A stretch of 51,437 nucleotides of DNA from Syntrophomonas sp. DTU019 (GTDB taxonomy: Bacteria; Bacillota; Syntrophomonadia; Syntrophomonadales; Syntrophomonadaceae). The stretch spans positions 1-51,437 of the forward strand of contig LFSQ01000029.1 in NCBI GenBank assembly GCA_001512785.1. The letters run 5' to 3'. The notes beneath the pieces were generated by a model, which was not told where the DNA came from, ran no database searches, and saw nothing but the letters and a program-made list of their open reading frames with translations. This document shows, in pieces, positions 26,298-34,834 of this stretch. The translations under genes were made by a program, and so were the position numbers. Every line of letters starts with the position of its first letter. Within the stretch, counting starts at the first letter, position 1.

Positions 26298-27959
26298 TCA
26301 GTATCGCCGGCCGGAGATAAGGAAGGCGTATAATCCCATCAGTATGGCAAAGCCGCTGGTAGCCAACAGAACCGTATTTAAATGGGCTACGGAATAATCT
26401 CCTGCTGCGAGCAGCAGAGAGGTGCTGACCAGGCCGCCTGCAATGATCAAGCTGGCGCTGATGCGATTGGAGAGCTGGGTGAGTTTGGACTCAAGGTTCT
26501 TCTTCAGCTCGTGCTTGTGAGATACTTCCAGTTCTCCCTCGCCGGCCACCTTTATCAAATGGTTTAAATTGCGCGGGAAAGACAGCAAAGGCTTGATTTC
26601 CCGGTAATAATTGCTGCGCAGGCTGCGGTAAATCCCTTCCGGCTTTATCCTTTCCAGGTACATATCCCTGATGATGGGACCGGCCACCTCGGAAAAGTTG
26701 AAATTGGGATCGAGTTTTTTGCCCACGCCATCCACGGTGATCAAAGCCCTCATGAGAGCGGTGAGATAATTGGGCAGGCGCAGTTGATAACGGTAGGCAA
26801 TCTCCATCATCTCCCGGCGCAAGCGGTCAGTATCGATATCTCCCATGCTGGATAAATACACTCTTTCTACCAGGTCCGAAAAGTCGGCCTCGAAACTGTC
26901 CAGATCAACCTGGTCGTTTAGTATCCCCATATCATATAAAGCGCTCATGGCCTTGTCCAGGTCTTTCTTTTCAATACCCATGAGCAGCTTCCCCAGGCTG
27001 GTCAGCCTTCGTTCGGTCAACAGCCCGATGGCGCCGAAATCGATGAAGGCGATTTTGTCTTCACTCAGGACCATGATATTCCCGGGGTGCGGGTCGGCCT
27101 GGAAAAAGCCGTGCATCATGACCTGGGTCAAAAAAGCCCGGGTTCCCAAACGGGAAATCTTACGGCGGTTCCACCCCCGAGCTTCTATGGTTTCAAAATC
27201 ATCCAGTTTTACCCCATCGATGAATTCCTCGGTCAGAACCCTTCTGGTGCTGTATTCCTCGTAAACACGCGGAATAACCACTGAATCGTCAGCAGCAAAA
27301 TTCAGGCGCATTCTTTCAGTGTTCTTGGCCTCCCGGTCATAATCCAATTCGAGCCGCAATACCTTGGCATAATCCTCAACCAGTGCCACCAGGCCGATCT
27401 GCCTGGCATCCGGGGAATGCTTTTCCGCCAGGTTGGCCAATTCTTTTAGGATCTGCAGATCGTCTTCCACCAGTTTTTCGATGCCCGGGCGCTGCACTTT
27501 GACAATGACCTCTTCGCCGCTTTTTAAACGCGCCCGGTGCACCTGCCCAATGGAAGCGGCTGCCAGCGGAACGGGATCGAAGTCGGCAAAAACCTCCTCC
27601 ACCGGACCAATCTCGGCAGATATCTGCGCTTTGACTTGATCGATGGGAAAAGGCATTACCTTATCTTGCAGCTTCTCCAGTTCTTCAATAAATGCCGGTG
27701 AAAGCAGGTCTGATCTGGTGCTGAGCAATTGGCCGAACTTGATAAAGGTAGGTCCCAATTCCATTATGGCACTGGTCAGGTTTTCTGCCATGCAGGCGTC
27801 CGATTCCAGGTCACATTTGTGCAGGAGATAAAATACAGGTACAGGCACTGCGCCTTCCAAGCCCCAGCGGTGGATTAAATAGCCCAGGCCATGTTTTATC
27901 AAAGTCTTGATGATTTGCCGGTAACGGCCTCCCAGCCTTATGCGTTGGTTAATATTCAA
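26298..27959 (-). CDS. ABC1/AarF/UbiB-family atypical protein kinase (second copy)
   Basis: 553 aa, same family and architecture as the protein at 1666-3330. Motifs: KxGQ in PTFIKFGQLLSTRSDLLSP, Ala-rich loop PLAAASIGQVHRA, VIVKVQRPG, catalytic FFQADPHPGNIMV (the family's FHADPHPGN with Gln instead of His), and IAFIDFGAIG. Two C-terminal membrane helices. The QAD variant is a common subgroup, and distinguishes it from the first copy (FHADPHPGN). Role in Clostridia unknown. It is separated from metA by 325 bases and appears to be a single-gene unit. Confidence 0.92.
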   Translation of the reverse strand: MNINQRIRLGGRYRQIIKTLIKHGLGYLIHRWGLEGAVPVPVFYLLHKCDLESDACMAENLTSAIMELGPTFIKFGQLLSTRSDLLSPAFIEELEKLQDKVMPFPIDQVKAQISAEIGPVEEVFADFDPVPLAAASIGQVHRARLKSGEEVIVKVQRPGIEKLVEDDLQILKELANLAEKHSPDARQIGLVALVEDYAKVLRLELDYDREAKNTERMRLNFAADDSVVIPRVYEEYSTRRVLTEEFIDGVKLDDFETIEARGWNRRKISRLGTRAFLTQVMMHGFFQADPHPGNIMVLSEDKIAFIDFGAIGLLTERRLTSLGKLLMGIEKKDLDKAMSALYDMGILNDQVDLDSFEADFSDLVERVYLSSMGDIDTDRLRREMMEIAYRYQLRLPNYLTALMRALITVDGVGKKLDPNFNFSEVAGPIIRDMYLERIKPEGIYRSLRSNYYREIKPLLSFPRNLNHLIKVAGEGELEVSHKHELKKNLESKLTQLSNRISASLIIAGGLVSTSLLLAAGDYSVAHLNTVLLATSGFAILMGLYAFLISGRRY

Positions 27960-28258
27960 ACTGCTGCCCCCTTGAGATTGGATTCAACCGGTGTCGAATG
28001 TGCTATAGGTCGGCTATCTGTAAGCGGTGCTAAAATAAACAGCAATATGTCTAATTCCTAAATAAAGGGCATATCGAGCAAGAAAGCACCTGGCAAAGCT
28101 CTTTCGCTTATTCCTTCAAAATAGTGTAACATTTTAACGTCAACTGGAATAACCCCTATTGTCTATTTTCCGTCATTATAGCCTTATTTTTTAACTGCGA
28201 GCACGGTGCCGCGGCTTTGTCGCCCGGAACATCGCCTGCCCATTGACTGAAATGATTA
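27960..28258. other. Divergent intergenic region between UbiB and cadC
   Basis: About 300 bases between start codons of divergent genes. Promoter sequences for the UbiB gene must lie here but no good hexamer pair is seen; a TTGACG near 28140 lacks a matching -10. Nothing else recognised. Confidence 0.35.
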
Positions 28259-28287
28259 TTTACAATCTATAAAGTCAATAATATAAT
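28259..28287 (+). promoter_or_regulatory. cadC-cadA promoter
   Basis: TTTACA (28259-28264), a 17-base spacer and consensus TATAAT (28282-28287). The inferred start near 28294 lies inside the operator palindrome. Confidence 0.75.
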
Positions 28288-28318
28288 TTTACATATGATC
28301 AGTTGTTCATATGTAAAA
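28287..28318 (+). promoter_or_regulatory. Perfect palindromic operator of the ArsR/CadC repressor
   Basis: 12-bp perfect inverted repeat TTTTACATATGA / TCATATGTAAAA with 8-base spacer, immediately following the -10 and preceding the cadC ribosome site. ArsR-family operators are 12-2-12-type palindromes around the promoter; this one has a wider spacer. Metal binding should release the repressor. Confidence 0.75.
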
Positions 28319-28332
28319 TTGGAGGGATGATT

Positions 28333-28734
28333 ATGGCGAATGAGGATAGATTTGACCGCTGTGAAATCAGTTGCATCCACGAAGAAGCGGTCGCCGCAGT
28401 GAAGCAGACCATGATAAGCGATGATGAAGCGCAGTCCCTGGCAGATATATTTAAAACCCTGGCTGATCGTACCCGGGTCAAGATGCTGTTTGCCCTGATG
28501 CAAAAAGAACTGTGTGTCTGTGATCTGGCAGCTGTGATCGGGGCCTCCGAATCCTCTGTATCCCACCAATTGAGGATATTGCGCACTAACAAACTGGTGC
28601 GCTTTCGCCGCGACGGGAAAATCCTGTACTATTCCCTGGCTGATGACCACGTCATAACCCTGTTCAGACAGGCTTTGGAGCACGCCAGCCACGATGAAGC
28701 CTGGGCTGCCCAGTTTCTGGATTTAATCAAATGA
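28333..28734 (+). CDS. cadC: ArsR-family metal-responsive repressor, CadC-like
   Basis: 133 aa from the ATG at 28333, which has GGAGGG 7 bases upstream; the frame is open to a TTG at 28303. The N-terminal CEISCIHEE and the ELCVCDLA motif in the recognition region reproduce the four-cysteine metal site of staphylococcal CadC (Cd/Pb/Zn sensing). The helix-turn-helix reads VIGASESSVSHQLRILRTNKLV. It precedes cadA by 42 bases and lies directly behind a palindromic operator, so it should repress its own operon until soft metal binds. Confidence 0.93.
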   Translation: MANEDRFDRCEISCIHEEAVAAVKQTMISDDEAQSLADIFKTLADRTRVKMLFALMQKELCVCDLAAVIGASESSVSHQLRILRTNKLVRFRRDGKILYYSLADDHVITLFRQALEHASHDEAWAAQFLDLIK

Positions 28735-28776
28735 TACAATCATGTAACGCTTTCATATCAAGGGGGCTTTAAACGC

Positions 28777-31140
28777 ATGGCAAAAGCAGTGGAAATAAAC
28801 AATCTCAATTCCCGCAGCTTGTATCTCAAAGGCCTGGATTGCCCGGATTGTGCGGCCAAAATCGAGAAAGCGGTCAGCATGATCCCGGGCGTGGCTAACG
28901 CTACCGTTGTCTTCCCCCTGGGAAAACTGAATATCGCTTACGATGAGGCGCAAACCGGGGTAAAAGAGGTTATAGAAAGAGTCCAGGCCCTGGGCTATGA
29001 CGCGCAATTGGATGGCGAAGCGGATGAGCAGTACCGTTCCACCACTCTTCGCATCGAGGGTATGGATTGCGCCGACTGTGCGGCCAAATTGGAGAAGCAC
29101 ATCGCTCACTTACCCGGGGTAAAAGAGGTAACGGTCAATTTCGGGGCCGCCAAACTTACAGTTACTCATCAGGGGCCGGTCACTGCGATAGTGGACGCCA
29201 TTCAGATGATGGGCTACAAGGGCGCAGTTGACCATACATCCCTGACCTTGCCTGGCCCTTACTGGAAGCGCAACCAGTATGTAGTGCCAACGGCCATTTC
29301 CCTGCTGATGCTGGCCCTGGGCCTGCTGGCAGTAGCCACAGGTTTGGCTGACCCCATATCAAAAGCGTTTTTTATAGCCGGAATCGTTTTGGGCGGCTTC
29401 CTGCCGGCTAAGAATGGCCTGGCGGTTCTGATCAATGCCCGTCAGCTGGATATGAACATTCTCATGTCGATTGCAGTGGTTGGCGCCGCGGCTATTGGAG
29501 AATTCGTAGAGGCTGCAGCAGTGGTGTTTCTGTTCTCCCTGGGCAATGCCCTGCAGGGCTACACCCTGGATAGTACCCGCAATTCTATTCGGGCTTTGAT
29601 GGATCTGGCCCCTCAGCAAGCCCTGGTGGTGCGCGATGGGGCTGAGCTCACCCTGCCTTTGGAGGATATTGTCATCGGCGATGTCATCATAGTCAGGCCG
29701 GGAGAGAAAATCGCCATGGATGGCAGAGTCATTGCAGGTTCCTCCACAGTAAATCAGGCTTCAATAACCGGAGAGTCGGTGCCGGTGGAAAAAACCGCGG
29801 GCGATGAGGTCTATGCCGGCACCATCAATGAGCGCGGTTCTCTGCAGATTGAGGTTACCCGCCTGGCCAAAGACAACACCATATCCAGGATAATTGCCAT
29901 GGTTGAAGAAGCCCAGGGACAGAGAGCCCCTTCGCAGCAGTTTGTCGACCGCTTCGCCAAATACTATACCCCTCTGGTCATAAGCGGAGCCGCCCTGGTG
30001 GTGGCTGTACCCACCCTGCTGATGGGGCAGCCGTTTCATAAATGGTTTTATCAGGCCATGGCCATGCTGCTGGTGGCCTGCCCCTGCGCCCTGGTGATTT
30101 CCACCCCGGTCTCGATAGTAGCGGCTATCGGCAGCGCAGCCCGCAATGGGGTGCTGGTAAAAGGCGGCCTTTACCTGGAAGAAGCCGGAGCCCTGTCGGT
30201 AATTGCTTTTGACAAGACCGGAACCCTTACGGCGGGAAAGCCGCAGGTGACCGATGTAATACCTGTTAATGGCTATTCTGAGGACCAAGTCCTGTCCATC
30301 TCAGCAGCCATCGAATCCAGGTCCGAGCACCCCCTGGGTGAGGCCATTCTAAGCTATGCCCGGCAAAAAGGGCTGGATATCCCTGCAGTGAGCGGCTTCG
30401 AAGCGGTTTGGGGCATGGGGGCCGTAGGCCGTGTTGATGGCGTATCCTATCAAATCGGCAATGTGAGATTCTTCAGGGACCATAACATTGACATCGGATT
30501 GGTGGAAGACAGGATAAGAGCACTGCAAAATCAGGGCAAAACCGTCATGATTCTGGGGAAAGAAGGCCTGATCCTGGGGCTTATCGCTGTTGCTGACGTT
30601 CTCCGGGACAACAGCTCTCAGGCCATACAGAAGTTGAGAAAACTGGGCATAAAGAAAATCGTTATGCTCACCGGTGACAATGAGACAACCGCCCGGGCTA
30701 TAGCAGCTCAGGTGGGAGTTGATGAGTACCGGGCCGATCTGCTGCCCGGGGACAAAGTGGACGCCGTAAAAGAGCTTTTGAGCCGGTGCGGCAAAGCAGC
30801 CATGGTGGGAGACGGGGTGAATGACGCCCCGGCCCTGGCTATTTCGACCGTAGGTATTGCCATGGGGGTGGCGGGAAGCGATACCGCTCTGGAAACCGCG
30901 GATATAGCCCTGATGGCAGATGATTTGACCAAATTGCCTTACAGCATAAGGCTCAGCCGCCAGACCCTGAAGATCATAAAGCAAAACATCGCTTTCGCGC
31001 TTGTAATCAAAGGCCTGATCCTCCTGCTGGTCTTTCCCGGCTGGCTTACCTTATGGCTGGCGGTAGCTGCTGACATGGGCAGCTCGCTTTTGGTCACCCT
31101 GAATGGGATGCGGCTGCTCAGGGTCAGACATGCCGATTAG
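28777..31140 (+). CDS. cadA: Zn/Cd/Pb-translocating P1B-type ATPase
   Basis: 787 aa. Two N-terminal heavy-metal domains carry the DCxxC form (LDCPDCAAKIEK and MDCADCAAKLEK), typical of Zn/Cd/Pb pumps rather than the CAAC of CopA. Then come TGES (ASITGESVPVEK), the CPC helix (LLVACPCALVISTPV), DKTGT, and GDGVNDAPAL. The last helix region ends VAADMGSSLLVTLNGMRLL, where the Asp is a Zn ATPase feature. Exports divalent soft metals. Cotranscribed with cadC. A large hairpin at 31186-31212 follows. Confidence 0.95.
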   Translation: MAKAVEINNLNSRSLYLKGLDCPDCAAKIEKAVSMIPGVANATVVFPLGKLNIAYDEAQTGVKEVIERVQALGYDAQLDGEADEQYRSTTLRIEGMDCADCAAKLEKHIAHLPGVKEVTVNFGAAKLTVTHQGPVTAIVDAIQMMGYKGAVDHTSLTLPGPYWKRNQYVVPTAISLLMLALGLLAVATGLADPISKAFFIAGIVLGGFLPAKNGLAVLINARQLDMNILMSIAVVGAAAIGEFVEAAAVVFLFSLGNALQGYTLDSTRNSIRALMDLAPQQALVVRDGAELTLPLEDIVIGDVIIVRPGEKIAMDGRVIAGSSTVNQASITGESVPVEKTAGDEVYAGTINERGSLQIEVTRLAKDNTISRIIAMVEEAQGQRAPSQQFVDRFAKYYTPLVISGAALVVAVPTLLMGQPFHKWFYQAMAMLLVACPCALVISTPVSIVAAIGSAARNGVLVKGGLYLEEAGALSVIAFDKTGTLTAGKPQVTDVIPVNGYSEDQVLSISAAIESRSEHPLGEAILSYARQKGLDIPAVSGFEAVWGMGAVGRVDGVSYQIGNVRFFRDHNIDIGLVEDRIRALQNQGKTVMILGKEGLILGLIAVADVLRDNSSQAIQKLRKLGIKKIVMLTGDNETTARAIAAQVGVDEYRADLLPGDKVDAVKELLSRCGKAAMVGDGVNDAPALAISTVGIAMGVAGSDTALETADIALMADDLTKLPYSIRLSRQTLKIIKQNIAFALVIKGLILLLVFPGWLTLWLAVAADMGSSLLVTLNGMRLLRVRHAD

Positions 31141-31185
31141 GCTGTTAATGGTATTCGCTGCTGGTCGTGTGGAGAAGTGCATTCT

Positions 31186-31212
31186 CAGCCGGGGCACTAT
31201 GTGCTCCGGCTG
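31186..31212. terminator. Hairpin between convergent cadA and exoA
   Basis: CAGCCGG-G-GCAC-TAT-GTGC-T-CCGGCTG forms an 11-bp stem with one mismatch. No U-tract on either side, so its use as a terminator is uncertain. Confidence 0.45.
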
Positions 31213-31238
31213 TATAGGCCGAGGTTCATTCTGGCATT

Positions 31239-32000
31239 TTACTTGAGATGCAGGGTGATGGGGCAATGGTCTGAACCGGTTACCTCATCGAGAATAGTAC
31301 AATCAATGATTTGAGGCAGCAGGGGACGGCTGACATAGAAATAGTCAATCCGCCAACCGGCATTGCGCTCACGCGCGCGGGTGCGGTAATCCCACCACGA
31401 ATACTGGACCTTGTCCGGGTACAGGTAGCGAAAAACATCCACATAGCCCAGATCCAGAAATTGATCCAGGAGTTCCCTTTCCACCGGTAAAAACCCGGAA
31501 CGTTTTTCATTGCTTTTCGGGTTTTTGAGGTCTATCTCGCGGTGCGCGGTATTGAAATCCCCACAGATGATGAGATTGGCCTGGGTTTTCTTAAGCTCCT
31601 CGCAATAATCCATCAATGCCCGGTAGAACTGCAGTTTGTACTGCAGGCGCTCATCGCTCATCTGGCCGTTGGGAAAATAGATATTCAACAGGATAAACTG
31701 CGGATGATGGGTGATTATGATGCGGCCTTCCGCATCGAGGATTTCCACCCCGGTGCTGAGCCGGCAATCCAGCGGGGCCTGGCGAACATAGGTGGCTACT
31801 CCGCTGTAGCCCTTCTTGGCTCCAATATTCCAGTAGCTCTGATAACCCGGAACCTTAAGCAGCGATTGGGGCAATTGCTCGGGGCCGGCCTTGGTTTCCT
31901 GCAAGCACAATATATCCGGGGCTTCACGCTGCATCCAGTCGATAAAACCCTTGTTGTACACTGAACGGATGCCGTTGACATTCCAGGAATAGATTCTCAT
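31239..32000 (-). CDS. xthA: Exodeoxyribonuclease III (AP endonuclease family 1)
   Basis: 253 aa. Catalytic motifs of ExoIII/ExoA: WNVNGIRSVYNKGF, the metal Glu in ILCLQETKAG, GDFNTAHREIDL (Asp/Asn), GWRIDYFYVS, and the terminal SDHCPITLHL with the catalytic His. Repairs abasic sites and 3'-blocked DNA ends. Length fits the ExoA type. It stands alone, convergent with cadA. Confidence 0.96.
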   Translation of the reverse strand: MRIYSWNVNGIRSVYNKGFIDWMQREAPDILCLQETKAGPEQLPQSLLKVPGYQSYWNIGAKKGYSGVATYVRQAPLDCRLSTGVEILDAEGRIIITHHPQFILLNIYFPNGQMSDERLQYKLQFYRALMDYCEELKKTQANLIICGDFNTAHREIDLKNPKSNEKRSGFLPVERELLDQFLDLGYVDVFRYLYPDKVQYSWWDYRTRARERNAGWRIDYFYVSRPLLPQIIDCTILDEVTGSDHCPITLHLK

Positions 32001-32340
32001 GTTTTTTTTCCCTCCACCTTGGATAATTATATTACACCAGCATCAAGGCACTGCGCAAGCGAAAAAAGCCTGGTACAGTCTGTCCCGACTGCCCAAGCTT
32101 ACACTTATAGGTCTTTTACAGCTGGCTTCACCACACAAACACCATGAGGTCATTATAGCAACCGTGGGGCCATTAATATGCCCTGAACATACGGCTTTAC
32201 ACAGGCTGCAGCCCATGCACTTGTTTCGTCCAGTGTTTCAACCAACTCATGACATGCCTTTCAGTATTGAGGTGTGTCTTTAATATTGCCTCCTGGCATT
32301 GCGCTCGCCCTCAACAGCCAATTGCGCTGCCCGTATATCC
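32001..32340. other. Intergenic region with a possible ferredoxin-like relic
   Basis: 340 bases between the crotonase relic and exoA. On the minus strand 32187-32225 translates to KCMGCSLCKAVC (C-x2-C-x2-C-x3-C), preceded in-frame by a stop and with no start codon. It may be a scrap of a [4Fe-4S] protein or chance. Nothing else is recognised. Confidence 0.3.
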
Positions 32341-32520
32341 TTACCGGCCTGTGAAATGCGGCTTTCGTTTTTCCCGGAAAGCTGCCGCGGCTTCTGCTTT
32401 ATCCTCCGATCCCAGGGAGTATATAGACTGGACTTGTTCAAATAGCATTCCCGCCTGCAGACTGGATTCCATGGCACCCGAGCCAAGCCTCAGGTTAATC
32501 AAACCGTAATAAACCTTAGC
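32341..32520 (-). pseudogene. C-terminal relic of an enoyl-CoA hydratase/isomerase (crotonase) gene
   Basis: About 60 codons ending in a stop, translating to KVYYGLINLRLGSGAMESSL, then QAGMLFEQVQSIYSLGSEDK and AAAAFREKRKPHFTGR. This matches the last third of crotonase-fold enzymes (E...LF...SEDxxEGxxAFxEKRKPxFxGR). It starts right at the hypE stop codon with no start or ribosome site; the N-terminal catalytic part is absent. It probably marks an insertion or deletion junction at the end of the hydrogenase operon. Confidence 0.7.
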
Positions 32521-33526
32521 AGATGCGGGGTACATGCTCCCCTTCCAGAGTGCTCAGAATGCGTTTGGCCCCAAGTGCGGTCTTGAGCAATACCATGCCA
32601 GGATGATTCGCAACTACTTCTCCAATTATTGTTGCCCCTTGAGTTAAGGGATTGCTGAGCAACTCCCGCATTAAATCGTCTATACCTTCCCGACTGGCAA
32701 AGATGACCATTTTGCCTTCATTGGCCATATAGAGCGGATCCATGCCCAGCATATCACAGGCCCCTTTGACCACTGCTGAAACCGGGATGCGCTGTTCTTC
32801 TACTACTATCCCTAACCCCGCCTGAGTGGCGATCTCGTTGAGAACAGTGGCCAGCCCTCCCCGGGTTGGATCGCGCATGCACTTTATCTGCGCGGGATAC
32901 TTGCTGACCAAAGCACTCAAATGATGCAGAGCCGCGCAGTCGCTCTCTGCCGGGGTAGAAAAAGCCAGGCCTTCGCGTTGGGCCAATATGGCCAGGCCAT
33001 GGTCGCCCACCTGTCCGGTAACGATAACCTGATCCCCCGGTTTGATGCAGCGAGGGTGCAGCGATACTTCCGAATCGATTACACCAATTCCCGTAGTATT
33101 GATGAAAACCTGATCGGCGCTGCCCTTTTCCACCACTTTGGTATCTCCGGTGACCAACTTCACACCGGCTGCTGCAGCGGTTTGAGCCATAGACTTTACG
33201 ATCTGCTCCAGATCCCGGATACTCAGACCTTCTTCAATGATGAAAGCAGCACTGAGATACAAGGGGCGGGCTCCACAGGCCACCAAATCATTCACCGTGC
33301 CGCATACTGCCAGTTTGCCGATATCCCCGCCGGGGAAAAACAATGGGGTGATGACGAAAGAATCGGTGGAGACAGCAATCCGGTTTACCGGCAATTGCAA
33401 CACAGCTCCATCCAGCATGTCATCAAGGTGTGGATTGCTCCAATATTGCTTAAAAATCCTCTCTATCAGGCCTTGGCTCATCAGGCCGCCGCTGCCGTGA
33501 GCGAGAAGAACCCTTTCCTGGTTCAC
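32516..33526 (-). CDS. hypE: [NiFe] hydrogenase maturation protein HypE
   Basis: 336 aa from the GTG at 33526, which overlaps the hypD stop (GTGA) and follows GGAAGAG; the frame is open to 33649. Motifs: VLLAHGSGGLMSQGLI, LDDMLDGAVL, FVITPLFFPGGDIGKLAVCGTVNDL, and DPTRGGLATVLNE. The C-terminus is the expected HVPRIC, whose last Cys is carbamoylated by HypF and dehydrated to the thiocyanate that donates CN to iron. Coupled with hypD and last gene of the hydrogenase operon. Confidence 0.96.
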   Translation of the reverse strand: MNQERVLLAHGSGGLMSQGLIERIFKQYWSNPHLDDMLDGAVLQLPVNRIAVSTDSFVITPLFFPGGDIGKLAVCGTVNDLVACGARPLYLSAAFIIEEGLSIRDLEQIVKSMAQTAAAAGVKLVTGDTKVVEKGSADQVFINTTGIGVIDSEVSLHPRCIKPGDQVIVTGQVGDHGLAILAQREGLAFSTPAESDCAALHHLSALVSKYPAQIKCMRDPTRGGLATVLNEIATQAGLGIVVEEQRIPVSAVVKGACDMLGMDPLYMANEGKMVIFASREGIDDLMRELLSNPLTQGATIIGEVVANHPGMVLLKTALGAKRILSTLEGEHVPRIC

Positions 33527-34611
33527 TTTGATTCTCTTCCTTTCACCGGTATGGTATAGCGATAATGCGCGGCACAGGCCCCTTCCTGCGAGACCATACA
33601 GGGGCCCACCGGGTTCATCGGGCTGCAAACGGTACCGAATAAGGCGCATTGCGCGGGCGATATTTTACCGGTTAAAATAGCCCCGCAGGCACAGCCTTTG
33701 ATGGGTTTCTCTTCAATATCCGGAACGGCAAACCTCCGGCTTGCATCGTAATCGGCATAGCTTTCACGTATAGCCAGGCCGCTCTCAGGAACGGTTCCCA
33801 GGCCGCGCCAATTTACTGCGACAGGCTCGAATACCCGGGCTATTAGGCCTTGTGCGATCGGATTGCCCTCAGGCTTGACCAGGCGCTTGTATTGGATCTC
33901 AGCCCGGGCCTGACCGCTGGCGATCTGCCGCATCAACATGCAGATGCCTTCCAAAATATCCCGCTCATCAAACCCGGTCACCACGCAGGGTTTGTGGTGC
34001 TTGCTGATCAAATCTTCATATGGGGCGCAACCTATGACCAGCGATACATGACCCGGACAGATGAGCCCGTCCACCTCTATTTCCGGGTCGGAGAATATTG
34101 CTTGCAGGGCCGGGGGCACAGTTTTGTGCAGCGACCATACCGAGAAATTGCTCACTCCCAGCCGTTGGGCTTCAATTATAGTATGAGCAATGGTCGGGGC
34201 GGTAGTTTCAAATCCGATGCCCAAGAATACCATTTCCCGGTGCGGATTTTGGCAGGCCAACTGCAGAGCGTCCAGCGGGGAATACACCACCCGTATATCC
34301 GCACCCTGACTGCGGCATTGCTGAAGGGACGACTCGCTTCCCGGAACCCTCATCATATCCCCAAAGGTCAGCAAAGTAATGTCATGATTGCGGGCCAGGT
34401 GAATAACCCTGTCGATATCGCCCTGCGAAGTAACGCAAACCGGGCATCCCGGCCCGGATATCAGCCTTATACCAGGGGGCAGCAGTTCGCGTATGCCGCT
34501 GCGGGCAATAGCCATAGTATGGGTTCCGCAAACCTCCATAAGGGTGGCCGGTTTATCAATACTACTTATCGCCTGCAATAAGCGTTGGTTATATTCCTGG
34601 TCAGTTTTCAT
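33523..34611 (-). CDS. hypD: [NiFe] hydrogenase maturation protein HypD
   Basis: 362 aa from the ATG at 34611, which has GGAGAAGC just upstream inside hypC; the frame is open to 34674. Conserved motifs: MEVCGTHTMAIARSGI, GPGCPVCVTSQGDID, FGDMMRVPGSESSL, FLGIGFETTAPT, and the four-Cys [4Fe-4S] region with CACGAILTGKISPAQCALF and CSPMNPVGPCMVSQEGACAAHY. HypD with HypC holds the Fe(CN)2CO unit. It overlaps hypC by 11 bases and hypE by 4. Confidence 0.97.
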   Translation of the reverse strand: MKTDQEYNQRLLQAISSIDKPATLMEVCGTHTMAIARSGIRELLPPGIRLISGPGCPVCVTSQGDIDRVIHLARNHDITLLTFGDMMRVPGSESSLQQCRSQGADIRVVYSPLDALQLACQNPHREMVFLGIGFETTAPTIAHTIIEAQRLGVSNFSVWSLHKTVPPALQAIFSDPEIEVDGLICPGHVSLVIGCAPYEDLISKHHKPCVVTGFDERDILEGICMLMRQIASGQARAEIQYKRLVKPEGNPIAQGLIARVFEPVAVNWRGLGTVPESGLAIRESYADYDASRRFAVPDIEEKPIKGCACGAILTGKISPAQCALFGTVCSPMNPVGPCMVSQEGACAAHYRYTIPVKGRESK

Positions 34612-34834
34612 AAGCTTCTCCAATTTTCTGCAAGGCCAAAAGCCAATCCATTGTCTCCCTGGCTTCACTTTCATCTATGATTTGCATGGCGAAGCCAGCG
34701 TGTATCAAAACATACTGCCCCGGAACAACCTCCGGTGTCATAATTATGCTCACCTCAACCTGATTGCCGTTGATATCAGCGGTTGCCCGATTGGCCTCTA
34801 TGGATACGATCCTGCCCGGTACTCCCAAGCACAT
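34601..34834 (-). CDS. hypC: [NiFe] hydrogenase maturation chaperone HypC
   Basis: 77 aa. Starts MCLGVPGRIVSI, with the essential Cys2 that binds iron with HypD. It carries the Fe(CN)2CO moiety to the large subunit precursor. It overlaps hypF at the start by one base and hypD at the end by 11, so the maturation set is translationally coupled. It shares the operon with a single hydrogenase and so should serve it. Confidence 0.97.
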   Translation of the reverse strand: MCLGVPGRIVSIEANRATADINGNQVEVSIIMTPEVVPGQYVLIHAGFAMQIIDESEARETMDWLLALQKIGEAYEN

